Notes: a model not told the origin generated them from the sequence alone. 64,000 nucleotides of DNA from Candidatus Opimibacter skivensis (GCA_016721905.1 JADKHH010000030.1:1-64000); one strand, 5' to 3'; counted from the stretch's first letter, positions 28,575-37,849 are shown. Made by a program: numbers and translations.

Positions 28575-29207
28575 TTATTTGCGACCAAAGTCTGCAGGTA
28601 TTTCACCCCAGTGTTCTGTTTCCCACTTGTGGATAGGGTTTTTCCAAGTGTTTTCTTTAAGCCATTTTTCAGCGCGACGGATCATGTCAAATAGTTCGGC
28701 ATTGTGCTTTGTGAGCTTCAATTGGGTATTTGCTTTTTTCTTTTTAACCCACGCTATTGCAGTCCTAGAGTCCGAATAAATGGGTGTAGCCGGATCATTT
28801 TTCTTTTGCAATAGGGCAAGTGCATGCACGAGGGCCAGGAATTCGCCTATGTTGTTCGTGCCATCTTTCGCAGGGCCGTAATGAAATATTTCGGACTTGT
28901 CTGCAGTCCATACCCCACGATACTCCATGAGCCCTGGATTGCCGCTGCAGGCTGCATCTACGCTTATACTTTCCCTGATAATTCCTCCTGATCGTGCAGC
29001 AGGCCTGGTTGTTTTTGGGGTATAAGCCGTCCTCTTTCTTTCTGGCCCGCTTGAGTAAGCTGCATCAGCTTCAGCCTTGGATTCATAGGACTTGTATCTG
29101 GCATCCGGAAAATTATCCACCTGCGCTTTGCAGGCTTCCCACGAAGAATATATTCCCGGATGGTGGCCTTGCCAAACCACGTAGTATTTTTGTTTTTTCT
29201 GACGCAT
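28575..29207 (-). CDS. rnhA: Ribonuclease HI with viroplasmin domain
   Basis: A 210-residue RNase HI that degrades the RNA strand of RNA-DNA hybrids. Residues about 6-50 (YYVVWQGHHPGIYSSWEAC) form the caulimovirus viroplasmin-like N-terminal domain that binds hybrids. The catalytic domain starts at about residue 80 with ISVDAACSGNPG (first Asp), then NNIGEFLALVHAL (Glu), YSDSRTAIAWV (Asp) and a C-terminal WGEIPADFGRK (last Asp). The insert between the domains is basic and rich in Ala/Thr/Pro, so probably a linker. The start codon lies only 15 bases from that of divergent tatD. Confidence 0.92.
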   Translation of the reverse strand: MRQKKQKYYVVWQGHHPGIYSSWEACKAQVDNFPDARYKSYESKAEADAAYSSGPERKRTAYTPKTTRPAARSGGIIRESISVDAACSGNPGLMEYRGVWTADKSEIFHYGPAKDGTNNIGEFLALVHALALLQKKNDPATPIYSDSRTAIAWVKKKKANTQLKLTKHNAELFDMIRRAEKWLKENTWKNPIHKWETEHWGEIPADFGRK

Positions 29208-29222
29208 TGATCTGTAATATTA

Positions 29223-30011
29223 ATGGAAACTGCACAATTCAAATGGATTGATACACATTGTCACCTCTATGTAGCCGAGTTTGACCAGGACCGGGCTGAG
29301 ATGGTCGGGAGAGCGTTGGCTTCCGGGGTGTATAAAATGATGTTGCCTAATATCGATACGCAGAGTATACCAGGTATGTTGGAACTTGTCAAGGCTTATC
29401 CAGGGCATTGCTTTCCGATGATAGGATTACATCCATGTTCGGTTAAGGATAATTTTGCGGAAGTTCTGGATCAGATGGAGCCGGAACTCAACTCAGGAAG
29501 TTATATCGGAGTCGGGGAGACAGGTATTGACCTATTTTGGGATACCACCTTTAAGGTAAAGCAGATTGAGGCTTTTGAACGGCAAATCGGATGGGCAAAA
29601 AAATTCCGACTACCGGTCATTATACACTCCAGGGAATCACTGGATCTCACCATTGAGGTCATTGAACGGCATCATGAACAGGATTTAAAAGGAATTTTTC
29701 ATTGTTTCAGTGGAACACAGGAGCAGATAAACCGCATCGAAAGACTAGGATTCAAGGTGGGAATCGGTGGGGTGGCTACTTTTAAAAAGGCAGGCCTTGC
29801 TGAAATGTTGGCTCAGATACCATTGAGTATGATGGTTTTAGAGACAGATGCGCCTTATCTCGCACCGGTTCCGTATAGGGGTAAACGTAACGAACCCTCT
29901 TATTTAGGTCTGGTCGGGCAAAAGATTGCAGACGTCTTAAGCATGCCCCTGGAAGAAGTAGCTCGAATCACTTCCAGCAATGCGGAGTCAGTATATGGAA
30001 AGAAGGATTAA
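29223..30011 (+). CDS. tatD: TatD family metal-dependent hydrolase
   Basis: A 262-residue TatD-type DNase/hydrolase with a TIM-barrel amidohydrolase fold. Metal-site motifs appear in order: WIDTHCHL (residues 8-15), MIGLHPC, GVGETGIDLFW, PVIIHSRES, GIFHCFSGT and LETDAPYLAPVPYRGKRNEP. Members act on DNA 3' ends or D-aminoacyl-tRNA; the substrate here cannot be told. The start at 29223 is needed to keep the first motif, and it leaves only 15 bases to divergent rnhA. The stop is followed by a tRNA-Ser gene 88 bases on. Confidence 0.9.
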   Translation: METAQFKWIDTHCHLYVAEFDQDRAEMVGRALASGVYKMMLPNIDTQSIPGMLELVKAYPGHCFPMIGLHPCSVKDNFAEVLDQMEPELNSGSYIGVGETGIDLFWDTTFKVKQIEAFERQIGWAKKFRLPVIIHSRESLDLTIEVIERHHEQDLKGIFHCFSGTQEQINRIERLGFKVGIGGVATFKKAGLAEMLAQIPLSMMVLETDAPYLAPVPYRGKRNEPSYLGLVGQKIADVLSMPLEEVARITSSNAESVYGKKD

Positions 30012-30099
30012 ATTTGCACTCCCATTGATGGGCCTCCGGTTGTAAAACCTGATCAGATCAATGAAAATTCCTGGTAAAAAGCTATCCGGGAGCTAATAT

Positions 30100-30187
30100 G
30101 GAGAGTTGGCCGAGTGGTCGAAGGCGCACGCCTGGAAAGTGTGTAGGCTCCAAAAGGGTCTCTAGGGTTCGAATCCCTAACTCTCCG
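30100..30187 (+). tRNA. tRNA-Ser (GGA)
   Basis: The acceptor GGAGAGT pairs with ACTCTCC (30180-30186). The anticodon stem CACGC/GTGTG encloses loop CTGGAAA with anticodon GGA at 30134-30136. A long variable arm typical of class II serine tRNAs is present, and the T arm is TAGGG-TTCGAAT-CCCTA. No CCA is encoded. Confidence 0.95.
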
Positions 30188-30193
30188 CCTTTG

Positions 30194-30240
30194 CTCGCCG
30201 AAGCCTTAACAAACGTTAAGTGTTTCGGCGAGTGTTTTAG
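30194..30240 (+). terminator. Hairpin terminator after tRNA-Ser
   Basis: CTCGCCGAA (30194-30202) pairs with TTCGGCGAG (30224-30232), with an inner CTTAAC/GTTAAG stem, and is followed by TGTTTTAG. Two further perfect or near-perfect hairpins follow at 30247-30278 and 30280-30294 (GCAGATG-T-CATCTGC). Confidence 0.55.
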
Positions 30241-30346
30241 TGATTCTAAATTTGCGTCAGCTCAACGCAGAAAATTTAAGCAGATGTCATCTGCAAGCGG
30301 GTAATGATATTCCTGCTTCTAGCGTGAAGGAAATAAAATTCTGTCT

Positions 30347-30784
30347 ATGATCCAGCGTATCCAATCTGTTTTCTTATTGCTTGCGGCCGCTTCGTTTGGA
30401 GGATTATTAAGTTTTCCACTGGCTATCAGTGATAAACCCACTGCTCAGTTTTTAGCTGACAGTGTTTATGATATCACTGATCACATTGCGCTACTTGTGC
30501 TGACCATTCTTGGCATCGCAATATCCCTGATCACCATCTTCCTCTTTCGGAACCGTCCGCTGCAACTCAAGCTCAGTTACATCATTATCTCTCTCGCGAT
30601 ATTATTACCGCTGGCTGCTTTTTTACTTTTTACAAATGAATCTGCAGTCATGGATACCACAGTTCAGGTCAATGATCAGGCTGGTATGTTTTTACCTGCA
30701 GGTGCCATTCTGTTTGGCGCTCTTGCCATTTATTTTATCCGGAAGGATGACCGGCTGGTCAAGTCTATGGACAGGCTTCGCTAA
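30347..30784 (+). CDS. DUF4293 family membrane protein
   Basis: A 145-residue integral membrane protein of the Bacteroidota-specific DUF4293 family, recognised by the opening MIQRIQSVFLLLAAASF. Four hydrophobic segments are visible at residues about 5-27, 45-66, 75-95 and 112-130; a polar loop with FLADSVYDITDH lies between the first two. It ends with a basic tail (RKDDRLVKSMDRLR). The function is unknown. OstA-like and BatE-like envelope genes follow on the same strand, so it may belong to an envelope gene group. Confidence 0.8.
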   Translation: MIQRIQSVFLLLAAASFGGLLSFPLAISDKPTAQFLADSVYDITDHIALLVLTILGIAISLITIFLFRNRPLQLKLSYIIISLAILLPLAAFLLFTNESAVMDTTVQVNDQAGMFLPAGAILFGALAIYFIRKDDRLVKSMDRLR

Positions 30785-30883
30785 GTCACCTGTGCAGGTC
30801 ATGATCAAGTCATCCAATTCAGCCGCATGTGTGTCCATTGCCTCGCAACAGAACGGAAGACTTAATCGTTAAGATACCCGTAT

Positions 30884-32713
30884 ATGCGGTCAATATTTAC
30901 TTTGAAATTTTTTCTGGTTATATGCCTTTTTATAACAGGCACTATGCTGGCTAATGGCCAGACACAGCCTAATCCGCTACCAACTGATACTTCCAGGGCT
31001 CAATTTATCATCATCGACCACTTTGGCAAGCTGATCGAAGACAAGGAAGGTATTGAACCCGTAAAATGGATATCCCAGGGATTGCAGTTAAGAATAGACA
31101 GCACCAATATATATGCTGATTCCGCAGTCATATTTGGCGAAAACCGGGTGTACGCATACGGAAATGTGGTCATCCAGCAAGGAGACTCCCTCAACGTGTT
31201 TACCGACACTCTATATTACTATAAGGATACTGATATTGCTGAATTGGTCGGGGAGGTAGCCCTCAATCAAGGTTCAAAGCAATTATGGACCAAGGATCTT
31301 ACCTACCACTTAGGTGAGCAGTATGGGGAGTATTCACAGGGAGGCATACTGGTAGACAATGAAATGCAGGTATCTTCCAAAAGAGGTATCTACTATGCCG
31401 CAAGCGAAGAAGTTGTTTTCAGAGATAGTGTCGTGGTGCTTCATCCTGAGTTTAATCTGGCGGCTGATTCAATGCGCTATCTGGCGGCACTCTCTAAAGT
31501 CTTGTTTACAGGTCCAACCAACATATACACTCCAGAGGCTAAGATTTATTGTGAATCCGGGTATTATGACCTTAAGGAGGAAACAGCTGAGTTTAATCAA
31601 AATGCACAGTATGCAGGAGACCAGAAAAAGGCCACTGCTGATACGATCAGATATATGGCTGGTGCCGGTGAAATCCTCATGCTTGGCAACGTACACGTTG
31701 AAGAACTTGACAAGGTGATTGATGGTACCAAACTGCGTTATCTGGAAAAAACCGGAGAGACCTGGATCACCGGAGAACCAGCGAGGTATACTGACCTCAC
31801 CAGGAAAGTCAATAGCCCTGAAATATTTTACAATGAAAAAACCAATCAGGTCTCCACAGTGGGTAGGGGAGAGATGCGGGATGGGGGTATGATCATGGTG
31901 GCTGATCATTCGACGTTTGATCAGGTGACCGGAATCGGAAAGTTCAGTGGTGATGTTATCTGGCGTGATACAGTCAGCAATGTGGGCATCATCACCGAGA
32001 ACATGGACATGTCACAAGAGACGGAGTATGTCCTGGCATATGGTGAACGCCGGTCCTTGTTTTTTACCATCATAGAAGCAGATACACTGTTTATTGCTGC
32101 GGATACCCTCAGTATGCAAAACAAGATTGATTCTATAGATCTTACGGATACCGCCAGACTCATCACTGCATATCACGATGTCCGGCTTTTTAAATCTGAT
32201 ATGCAAGGCAAGTCTGATTCACTTGTATTCAATGATACGGATAGTCTTTTTCATTTCTTTGGAGATCCGGTGTTATGGTCAGACACCACGCAGTTTAGTG
32301 CTGACAGTATACAAATGTCAATAAAAAACAAGCGGCTACATGATATTGTCCTGACGCAAAAAGCGATTATTATTTCTGAGTTGTATAGCACCTATTATGA
32401 CCAGATCAAAGGCAGAATCATCCTGGCGCAGTTTGATAGCAGCGCTATAAAAGATATGTGGGTGACCGGAAATGCGGAATCAGTGTATTATACCCGCGAT
32501 GAGCAATCCGCCTTTATCGGTGTCAACAAAACGATTTGCAGTAAAATGTATTTTACGTTTCTGTCCGGCCAGATCCATCTGCTCAAATATTACGGTGAGA
32601 ATAGCTCCAGCATGATGCCTATGGGCGAGGCTAAGCATGATACCTTGCGATTGGAAGGATTTCGTTGGAGAGTTGATGAGCGACCTTTAAGTGTAAAAGA
32701 TTTATTGGAATGA
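30884..32713 (+). CDS. OstA-like (LptA/LptD N-terminal-like) protein
   Basis: A 609-residue exported protein with a Sec signal (FFLVICLFITGTMLANGQ). The rest is repeated beta-strand segments of the OstA/LptA type (for example NRVYAYGNVVIQQGD, DIAELVGEVALNQGS, KIYCESGYYDLKEETAEF, GEILMLGNVHVEEL). In Bacteroidota such long OstA-like proteins are thought to take part in moving lipopolysaccharide across the periplasm; that role is inferred from the fold. It overlaps the next gene by four bases (ATGA), so the two are co-translated. Confidence 0.8.
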   Translation: MRSIFTLKFFLVICLFITGTMLANGQTQPNPLPTDTSRAQFIIIDHFGKLIEDKEGIEPVKWISQGLQLRIDSTNIYADSAVIFGENRVYAYGNVVIQQGDSLNVFTDTLYYYKDTDIAELVGEVALNQGSKQLWTKDLTYHLGEQYGEYSQGGILVDNEMQVSSKRGIYYAASEEVVFRDSVVVLHPEFNLAADSMRYLAALSKVLFTGPTNIYTPEAKIYCESGYYDLKEETAEFNQNAQYAGDQKKATADTIRYMAGAGEILMLGNVHVEELDKVIDGTKLRYLEKTGETWITGEPARYTDLTRKVNSPEIFYNEKTNQVSTVGRGEMRDGGMIMVADHSTFDQVTGIGKFSGDVIWRDTVSNVGIITENMDMSQETEYVLAYGERRSLFFTIIEADTLFIAADTLSMQNKIDSIDLTDTARLITAYHDVRLFKSDMQGKSDSLVFNDTDSLFHFFGDPVLWSDTTQFSADSIQMSIKNKRLHDIVLTQKAIIISELYSTYYDQIKGRIILAQFDSSAIKDMWVTGNAESVYYTRDEQSAFIGVNKTICSKMYFTFLSGQIHLLKYYGENSSSMMPMGEAKHDTLRLEGFRWRVDERPLSVKDLLE

Positions 32714-33489
32714 TGGTTTGCCTTGCCAAGTCCGCTATCCGTATACTATGTGCAGTGGCCTGCATGTTGGTATCTCCAATGGTCTACGCTGATCAGACAG
32801 AAGATCAGGCGGAAGCGTTTTTTAAACAAAAGCAGTATGATCAGGCATTGTCGATTTGGTATGAAATAATTGAATCGGGTAAGTCGTCCGCAGGGATTTT
32901 CTACAATATTGGTTTGGCAGAATCACAGTTGCACAACACGCCCAAGGCCATGTTGGCGTACGAAAAGGCACTGCGTTTAAAGCCGATGAACGAAGCGATA
33001 CAATCGGCGATCATAGAAGAGCGAAAAAAAATCCAGGATGCAACGATTCCCGTAGCACCATTTTTTCTAAATGAATGGTATAAGGCTATGGTTACTTTTC
33101 TACGACCTGGATACTGGTCATTTCTGGGATTAGGTTTGATCAGCATCATCATCATGAGTTTACTGAGCGCGAACAAAAAGTTTAAAACGGAGGGAAGGCA
33201 ACTACACCGATATAAACTTCCTTTAATAGTGCTGGGGGCGTTTTTTATATTGTCAGGCTGGTTATCGTATCGAGAGATATACAGGGAGAATGAGGCTATT
33301 GTTGCTGTAACCTGTGAGGTTCGACAAGCTCCTGCCAGTGATAGTCCTGAAGCCAGAACCTTATATCCGGGTGAGAAGATTTTGATGACCGATCGTATAG
33401 GGGAGTGGTATCATGTTCAATTACTGAACCTGGATGCAGGCTGGATAAAAAAGGATTGCCTTATCCCAATTCTAATAGACCATCGCTAG
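32710..33489 (+). CDS. BatE-like TPR and SH3 membrane protein
   Basis: A 259-residue protein with an N-terminal signal or anchor (ILCAVACMLVSPMVYA), TPR-like helices at residues about 28-95 (AEAFFKQKQYDQALSIWYEI and AMLAYEKALRLKPMNE), two transmembrane segments (about 137-153 and 173-191) and a C-terminal bacterial SH3-like domain (VTCEVRQAPASDSPE, WYHVQLLNLDAGWIKKD). This is the layout of BatE in the Bacteroidota Bat (aerotolerance) cluster, but the BatA-D genes are not here, so BatE-like is safer than batE. The start overlaps the OstA-like gene. Confidence 0.75.
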   Translation: MMVCLAKSAIRILCAVACMLVSPMVYADQTEDQAEAFFKQKQYDQALSIWYEIIESGKSSAGIFYNIGLAESQLHNTPKAMLAYEKALRLKPMNEAIQSAIIEERKKIQDATIPVAPFFLNEWYKAMVTFLRPGYWSFLGLGLISIIIMSLLSANKKFKTEGRQLHRYKLPLIVLGAFFILSGWLSYREIYRENEAIVAVTCEVRQAPASDSPEARTLYPGEKILMTDRIGEWYHVQLLNLDAGWIKKDCLIPILIDHR

Positions 33490-33518
33490 AATGATTTAGG
33501 GTTCCGTATGATGCGGGA

Positions 33519-34208
33519 TCAAATTTTTCCAATGATAGATCTGGATAGATCGAGGGCTATTTGTAGCTGTTCTTTAGGGGTCAGGTAGCTCGTATCTATG
33601 ACCGTGGCATCAACGGACTGCTTGAGTGGTGAATCTTCACGTGTACTATCAATCGTATCGCGGAGGAGGAGATTGGCCTTGACTTCATCAAGCGCGATGT
33701 TGACACCTTTTGCCTGGAGTTCCATCCATCGGCGTTCTGTACGAACATCAATATCAGCGATGATAAATAATTTTAAATCTGCTTCAGGGAACACGACAGT
33801 TCCGATATCCCGGCCATCCATCACGATCCCTTTGGCCAATCCCATTCTTCGTTGTTGTGCGACCATTTCTTTCCGCACAGCCGAGAGGGTGGATACATTG
33901 CTTACAAATTCATTGATCGAGGGTTCACGGATAGCTTGTTCAACGTTTTCATGATTAAGCCATGTGACCTGCTGATCATGTTCAAAGCTGAGGTGTATTG
34001 ATATTTTGGATAAAGCCCATGCCATTTCATCTGCATCGTTTATGTCAATGTGATGGCGCATCACGTACAATGTGACAGCCCTGTACATAGCACCTGAATC
34101 AATATGTACATATCCCAGCCGTTTAGCCAAGGCGCGGGCCAGCGTACTTTTGCCGCAAGCGGAATAGCCGTCAATGGCGATGATTATTTTACGATGACCT
34201 GTTTGCAT
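33519..34208 (-). CDS. cmk: Cytidylate kinase
   Basis: A 229-residue (d)CMP kinase that makes CDP/dCDP from CMP/dCMP and ATP. The P-loop is IAIDGYSACGKSTLA (residues 9-23), followed by GYVHIDSGAMYRA (substrate side), the SxVSxxSAVR region (VSNVSTLSAVRKEMV), MDGRDIGTVVFPEADLK (about 131-147) and a C-terminal DATVIDTSYLTPKE. Length fits the family. It is convergent with the BatE-like gene (30 bases apart) and downstream of a terminator that separates it from the DUF2795 gene. Confidence 0.94.
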   Translation of the reverse strand: MQTGHRKIIIAIDGYSACGKSTLARALAKRLGYVHIDSGAMYRAVTLYVMRHHIDINDADEMAWALSKISIHLSFEHDQQVTWLNHENVEQAIREPSINEFVSNVSTLSAVRKEMVAQQRRMGLAKGIVMDGRDIGTVVFPEADLKLFIIADIDVRTERRWMELQAKGVNIALDEVKANLLLRDTIDSTREDSPLKQSVDATVIDTSYLTPKEQLQIALDLSRSIIGKI

Positions 34209-34246
34209 GGAGTGGGCTACAAACGTAACTGAAATTAGGGGAAATG

Positions 34247-34283
34247 AAAAAGCCTCACAGGATCATGTCCGTGCAAGGCTTTT
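34247..34283 (-). terminator. Terminator after DUF2795 gene
   Basis: The stem AAAAGCCT/AGGCTTTT has an inner CAC/GTG and GGA/TCC extension. On the minus strand it is followed by TTTTT. It lies between the DUF2795 stop and the cmk start. Confidence 0.65.
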
Positions 34284-34316
34284 ACAAAATTGTGTTGTGG
34301 GGTCAGTTACGAAGAT

Positions 34317-34538
34317 TTAATACTCGTCTTCATTGAAGAGAAAGTCATCTTTACGCGGATAGTCCGGCCAGATGTCCTCAATGCTTTCAAATAGTTCACC
34401 CTCATCCTCCATTTCCTGCAGGTTTTCAATGACTTCCAGGGGAGCGCCTGAGCGGATCGCATAATCGATCAATTCATCACGGGTTGCGGGCCATGGTGCT
34501 TCTTCAAGATGATGAGCTAATTCAAGTGTCCAGTACAT
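34317..34538 (-). CDS. DUF2795 domain protein
   Basis: A 73-residue protein when started at the Met at 34538 (MYWTLELAHHLEEAPWPATR), which is where the DUF2795 family normally begins; the frame is open to 34595 but those 19 extra residues look non-conserved. The core has APWPATRDELIDYAIRSGAP followed by a very acidic C-terminus (EEIWPDYPRKDD-like, ending FLFNEDEY). The protein is small, cytoplasmic and of unknown function. It is followed by a terminator, so it is probably a single-gene unit. Confidence 0.8.
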   Translation of the reverse strand: MYWTLELAHHLEEAPWPATRDELIDYAIRSGAPLEVIENLQEMEDEGELFESIEDIWPDYPRKDDFLFNEDEY

Positions 34539-34877
34539 GAAATGTTTGACTATTTGTTGAAAAAAAAATGATTCGTGTTGTTGCCAGTAACGCATCCGGA
34601 CTCAGTCAAGTTCCCGGGGCTTATTTTGGTGCAAAAGTAAAAAATCTACGCAGCTAGAGGCCGAAATGCACCATTTTTTTTGACGAAAACATGGAATCTA
34701 TAAGTCTATTATTCAGATGATTACATATTACATTTTATTCGATTACAATTAAAAGGGCTTCATGGGTCCATCCGGGAAGCAGAAATACCAAGTTTGGACG
34801 GGCATTTAACCAACCGCCGCCTTCTGGATTTCAGTTTGCAAATGGTAGCAAGGCAAAGGTGGAGGCATCGGTACTGA

Positions 34878-35942
34878 TCAGATGATCAGCATGGCATCTC
34901 CATAAGTGTAAAACCTGTATTTGTCCTTGATGGCCTTTTTGTACGCATCCATGATCAACTCATAACCACCGAAAGCACACACCATAATCAGCAAGCTCGA
35001 TTTTGGCATATGAAAATTGGTCACCATGGCATCCGGCAGGCTGAAGTCATAAGGTGGGAAGATGAATTTATTCGTCCAACCTTCTGCAGGTTTTAATAAA
35101 CCTGAAGCAGACACAGCAGATTCAATGGCACGCATCGAGGTCGTACCCACCACACAAACTTTATGTCCTGCTCTTTTAGAGGTATTGACGATTTCGGAAG
35201 TTTCATCTGTGATCCTGAAGTATTCAGCATCCATTTTATGCTTGGATAAATCTTCAACATCAATGCTTCTGAAGGTACCCAGACCAACATGCAATGTCAA
35301 CTCCGCGAAACTGATGCCTTTTATTTCAAGGCGTTTCATCAATTCGCGTGTGAAGTGGAGTCCTGCGGTTGGAGCAGCCACAGCGCCTTCTTCTTTGGCG
35401 TAGATGGTCTGATATCGCTCTTTATCTTGTTCTTCTGCTTTACGGTTGATGTATTTAGGTAGTGGTGTCTGTCCTTGGGATCTGAGCAAAGAACTAAATT
35501 CTTCGTCAGTACCATCGAAGAGGAACCGTATGGTTCTGCCTCTGGAGGTGGTGTTGTCAACAACTTCAGCCACCAGGATTTCATTGCCTTTCTTATCGAG
35601 GAAATAGAGTTTATTGCCCACCCTGATTTTCCGGGCTGGATCTACCAGGACATCCCAGAGTCTGGCTTTAGCGTTAAGTTCACGCAACAGGAATACTTCG
35701 ATTTCAGCATCGGTTTTTTCTTTTTTACCGTACAAGCGTGCCGGAAAAACCTTGGTATTGTTGAAGACCATACAATCTCCGTCATCAAAATACTCCAGGA
35801 TGTCTTTAAACGTTTTGTTCTCCATCAGACCGGTCTTGCGGTTAATGACCATCATTCGGGATTCATCCCTTTCCTTGGAAGGATATTTGGCTATGAGTTT
35901 TTCCGGGAGTTCAAAGGAAAACTGGGACAGTTTTGTGCGCAT
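34878..35942 (-). CDS. queA: tRNA preQ1(34) S-adenosylmethionine ribosyltransferase-isomerase
   Basis: A 354-residue QueA that adds the cyclopentene-like ring in queuosine synthesis at tRNA position 34. The start is placed at the Met at 35942 (MRTKLSQFSFELPEKLIAKYP), giving the usual family length; the open frame reaches 36002. Family motifs include DESRMMVINR, VFNNTKVFPARLYG, TPLPKYINR, ERYQTIYAKEEGAVAAPTAGLHFT, ELTLHVGLGTF, GTTSMRAIES and FIFPPYDF with NFHMPKSSLLIMV. It is divergent from the ABC permease gene. Confidence 0.94.
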   Translation of the reverse strand: MRTKLSQFSFELPEKLIAKYPSKERDESRMMVINRKTGLMENKTFKDILEYFDDGDCMVFNNTKVFPARLYGKKEKTDAEIEVFLLRELNAKARLWDVLVDPARKIRVGNKLYFLDKKGNEILVAEVVDNTTSRGRTIRFLFDGTDEEFSSLLRSQGQTPLPKYINRKAEEQDKERYQTIYAKEEGAVAAPTAGLHFTRELMKRLEIKGISFAELTLHVGLGTFRSIDVEDLSKHKMDAEYFRITDETSEIVNTSKRAGHKVCVVGTTSMRAIESAVSASGLLKPAEGWTNKFIFPPYDFSLPDAMVTNFHMPKSSLLIMVCAFGGYELIMDAYKKAIKDKYRFYTYGDAMLII

Positions 35943-36141
35943 AAGACGGTTGGATAAAAAAATTGGACGGCAAAGATAATATTTAGAGGGCGCAAAATGC
36001 AAGTTGTAATTGCCTTATTTTGTGCGGTTAACAACAAATTATGGCTGGAATCCAATAAGATACCCCATCATGTCGTCCCCGGGGAAGGCTTGATCGAATA
36101 ACTCCCGGTGGTTTTGGCCGGAAACGCTAATTTTGAAGCAG

Positions 36142-37389
36142 ATGTTTTTCAAACTCATATATGAAAGTATTGTGCAGGCCTTCCAGCAATTGTCTGCCAA
36201 TAAGCTCAGAAGCTTCCTTTCGCTCACCGGTATCAGCATAGGCATCATTTGCATTATATCGGTATTATCTGCTGTTGATTCCCTCAAGGATAATGTGAGT
36301 GCCAGCTTTGAAAAGTTGGGAAATGATGTATTGTACATCGATAAGATGCCCTGGAATGAAGATCCTAGTCAAAACTGGTGGAAATACCAGCAGCGGCCTC
36401 AACCTTCGTATGAGGATTTAGAGGTGATCAAAAAGAAGTCCAAACTTTCCGACATGGCTAGCTTTTCAGTGTTTATGCCTAGTCGTACGATTAAGTTCGG
36501 GGCCAGCAGTATTGAAGGAGCTTTTATGGCGGGCGTCACTGATGATTATGCTGAAATATTCAATTTTGATTTTGAAAAGGGGAGGTTCTTTACGCCGTTT
36601 GAATCAGCTAATGGTACAAACAGAGTCATCCTCGGCGCAGTGGTAGCGGAGAAACTATTTGGCACGATAGATCCGATTGGCAAGGAAATTAATATCAAGG
36701 GATTGGATTTTCAGGTGATCGGTGTTCTTCGGAAAGAAGGTACTACATTGATTAATATTTTCCAGTTTGATGAAGCAGTGGTTATTAGTTTTAATACCGC
36801 GAAAAAGCTGATCAATGTCAAGTCAAGGAATTCGTGGGGAACTTCGCTGAATGTAAAAGCAAATGCTGGTGTCAACCTTGATGATCTTAAGGATGAGATA
36901 ACCGGCATACTCCGCAGTGCAAGGAAAATAAAGCCACGGGAAAATGAAAATTTCGCGGTTAATCAGCTATCCATGTTCACCAATCTGCTGGAGCCCATAT
37001 TTTCTACAATGAATGTTGTTGGGATATTTATCGGCGGGTTTTCCATCCTGGTGGGCATGTTTAGCGTCGCCAATATTATGTTTGTTTCGGTAAAGGAGCG
37101 GACGAGTATTATCGGGATCAAGAAGGCGTTAGGTGCCAGGCCCATTGTGATTTTGCTGGAGTTTCTGATCGAGTCTGTAGTGCTTTGCCTTGTGGGTGCG
37201 TTGATCGGATTGTTGATTGTCTATGGTCTGTTGAAGCTTGCAACCATTGCTTTTAGTTATGAGATATACCTGTCTGGAAGCAATATTTTGATAGCGTTAA
37301 TACTATCCCTGGTGATTGGGATACTGTCTGGTCTGATACCTGCATGGCAGGCTGCCAGATTGGATCCGGTTGAGGCCATGCGGAAATAG
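36142..37389 (+). CDS. ABC transporter permease (MacB/FtsX type)
   Basis: A 415-residue permease with the MacB topology. A first transmembrane helix (residues about 20-43, LRSFLSLTGISIGIICIISVLSAV) is followed by a periplasmic MacB-PCD domain of about 230 residues, then three C-terminal helices (about 285-310, 333-360, 373-400) ending in GLIPAWQAARLDPVEAMRK, the classic FtsX-family end. The start is taken at the ATG at 36142; a TTG nine bases upstream is possible. No ATPase gene is adjacent, so it must work with one encoded elsewhere, perhaps in lipoprotein or toxic-compound export. Confidence 0.85.
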   Translation: MFFKLIYESIVQAFQQLSANKLRSFLSLTGISIGIICIISVLSAVDSLKDNVSASFEKLGNDVLYIDKMPWNEDPSQNWWKYQQRPQPSYEDLEVIKKKSKLSDMASFSVFMPSRTIKFGASSIEGAFMAGVTDDYAEIFNFDFEKGRFFTPFESANGTNRVILGAVVAEKLFGTIDPIGKEINIKGLDFQVIGVLRKEGTTLINIFQFDEAVVISFNTAKKLINVKSRNSWGTSLNVKANAGVNLDDLKDEITGILRSARKIKPRENENFAVNQLSMFTNLLEPIFSTMNVVGIFIGGFSILVGMFSVANIMFVSVKERTSIIGIKKALGARPIVILLEFLIESVVLCLVGALIGLLIVYGLLKLATIAFSYEIYLSGSNILIALILSLVIGILSGLIPAWQAARLDPVEAMRK

Positions 37390-37410
37390 TCCTAAGGAAA
37401 GTTGCGGGCA

Positions 37411-37450
37411 TAAAAAAACCCAATCCTGAGATAAATCTCGAAATTGGGTT
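37411..37450 (-). terminator. Terminator of the infC-rpmI-rplT unit
   Basis: AACCCAAT pairs with ATTGGGTT with an inner GAGAT/ATCTC stem. The T run is on the minus-strand side, so it mainly serves rplT. The permease gene converges on it. Confidence 0.75.
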
Positions 37451-37504
37451 ATAAACTATTCTAGTTCAGAAAGGGTGAGAGACTTGCCAGAATAATTTTT
37501 GTAT

Positions 37505-37849
37505 TTATCCTGCTGCCTGTAAAACAGCTTTGAAGGCTTCCGGGTGATTGAGGGCAAGATCTGCCAAGGTCTTCCGATTGAGTTGGATATTGGCCTTGTT
37601 CAGATTATTTACAAGCTTTGAGTACGTAGTACCATTCATTCTTGCTGCAGCATTGATACGGGCAATCCATAACCTACGGAAAGCGCGTTTCTTGAGCTTA
37701 CGGTGATCGTAAGCATAGCCCATGGCTTTGTCAAGGGCGTTCTTTGCTACGGTGTAGACGTTTTTACGTGCGCCAAAAAAGCCTCTTGTGGCCTTTAAAA
37801 CTTTCTTTCTTCTTTTCCGGGACGCTACCGAATTTTTTGATCTAGGCAT
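37505..37849 (-). CDS. rplT: 50S ribosomal protein L20
   Basis: A 114-residue L20, an early-assembly 23S rRNA-binding protein. The N-terminus MPRSKNSVASRKRRKKVLKA and the block RGFFGARKNVYTVAKNALDKA are typical, followed by RRLWIARINAAARMNGTTYS and ending LADLALNHPEAFKAVLQ. It is last in the conserved infC-rpmI-rplT order, 77 bases after rpmI, and is followed by a terminator. L20 often represses this operon in other bacteria; no such site was checked here. Confidence 0.97.
   Translation of the reverse strand: MPRSKNSVASRKRRKKVLKATRGFFGARKNVYTVAKNALDKAMGYAYDHRKLKKRAFRRLWIARINAAARMNGTTYSKLVNNLNKANIQLNRKTLADLALNHPEAFKAVLQAAG

Noticed and set aside
35475..35957. 160-codon plus-strand ORF opposite queA
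   Set aside because: queA on the other strand has all family motifs, so this is a shadow.
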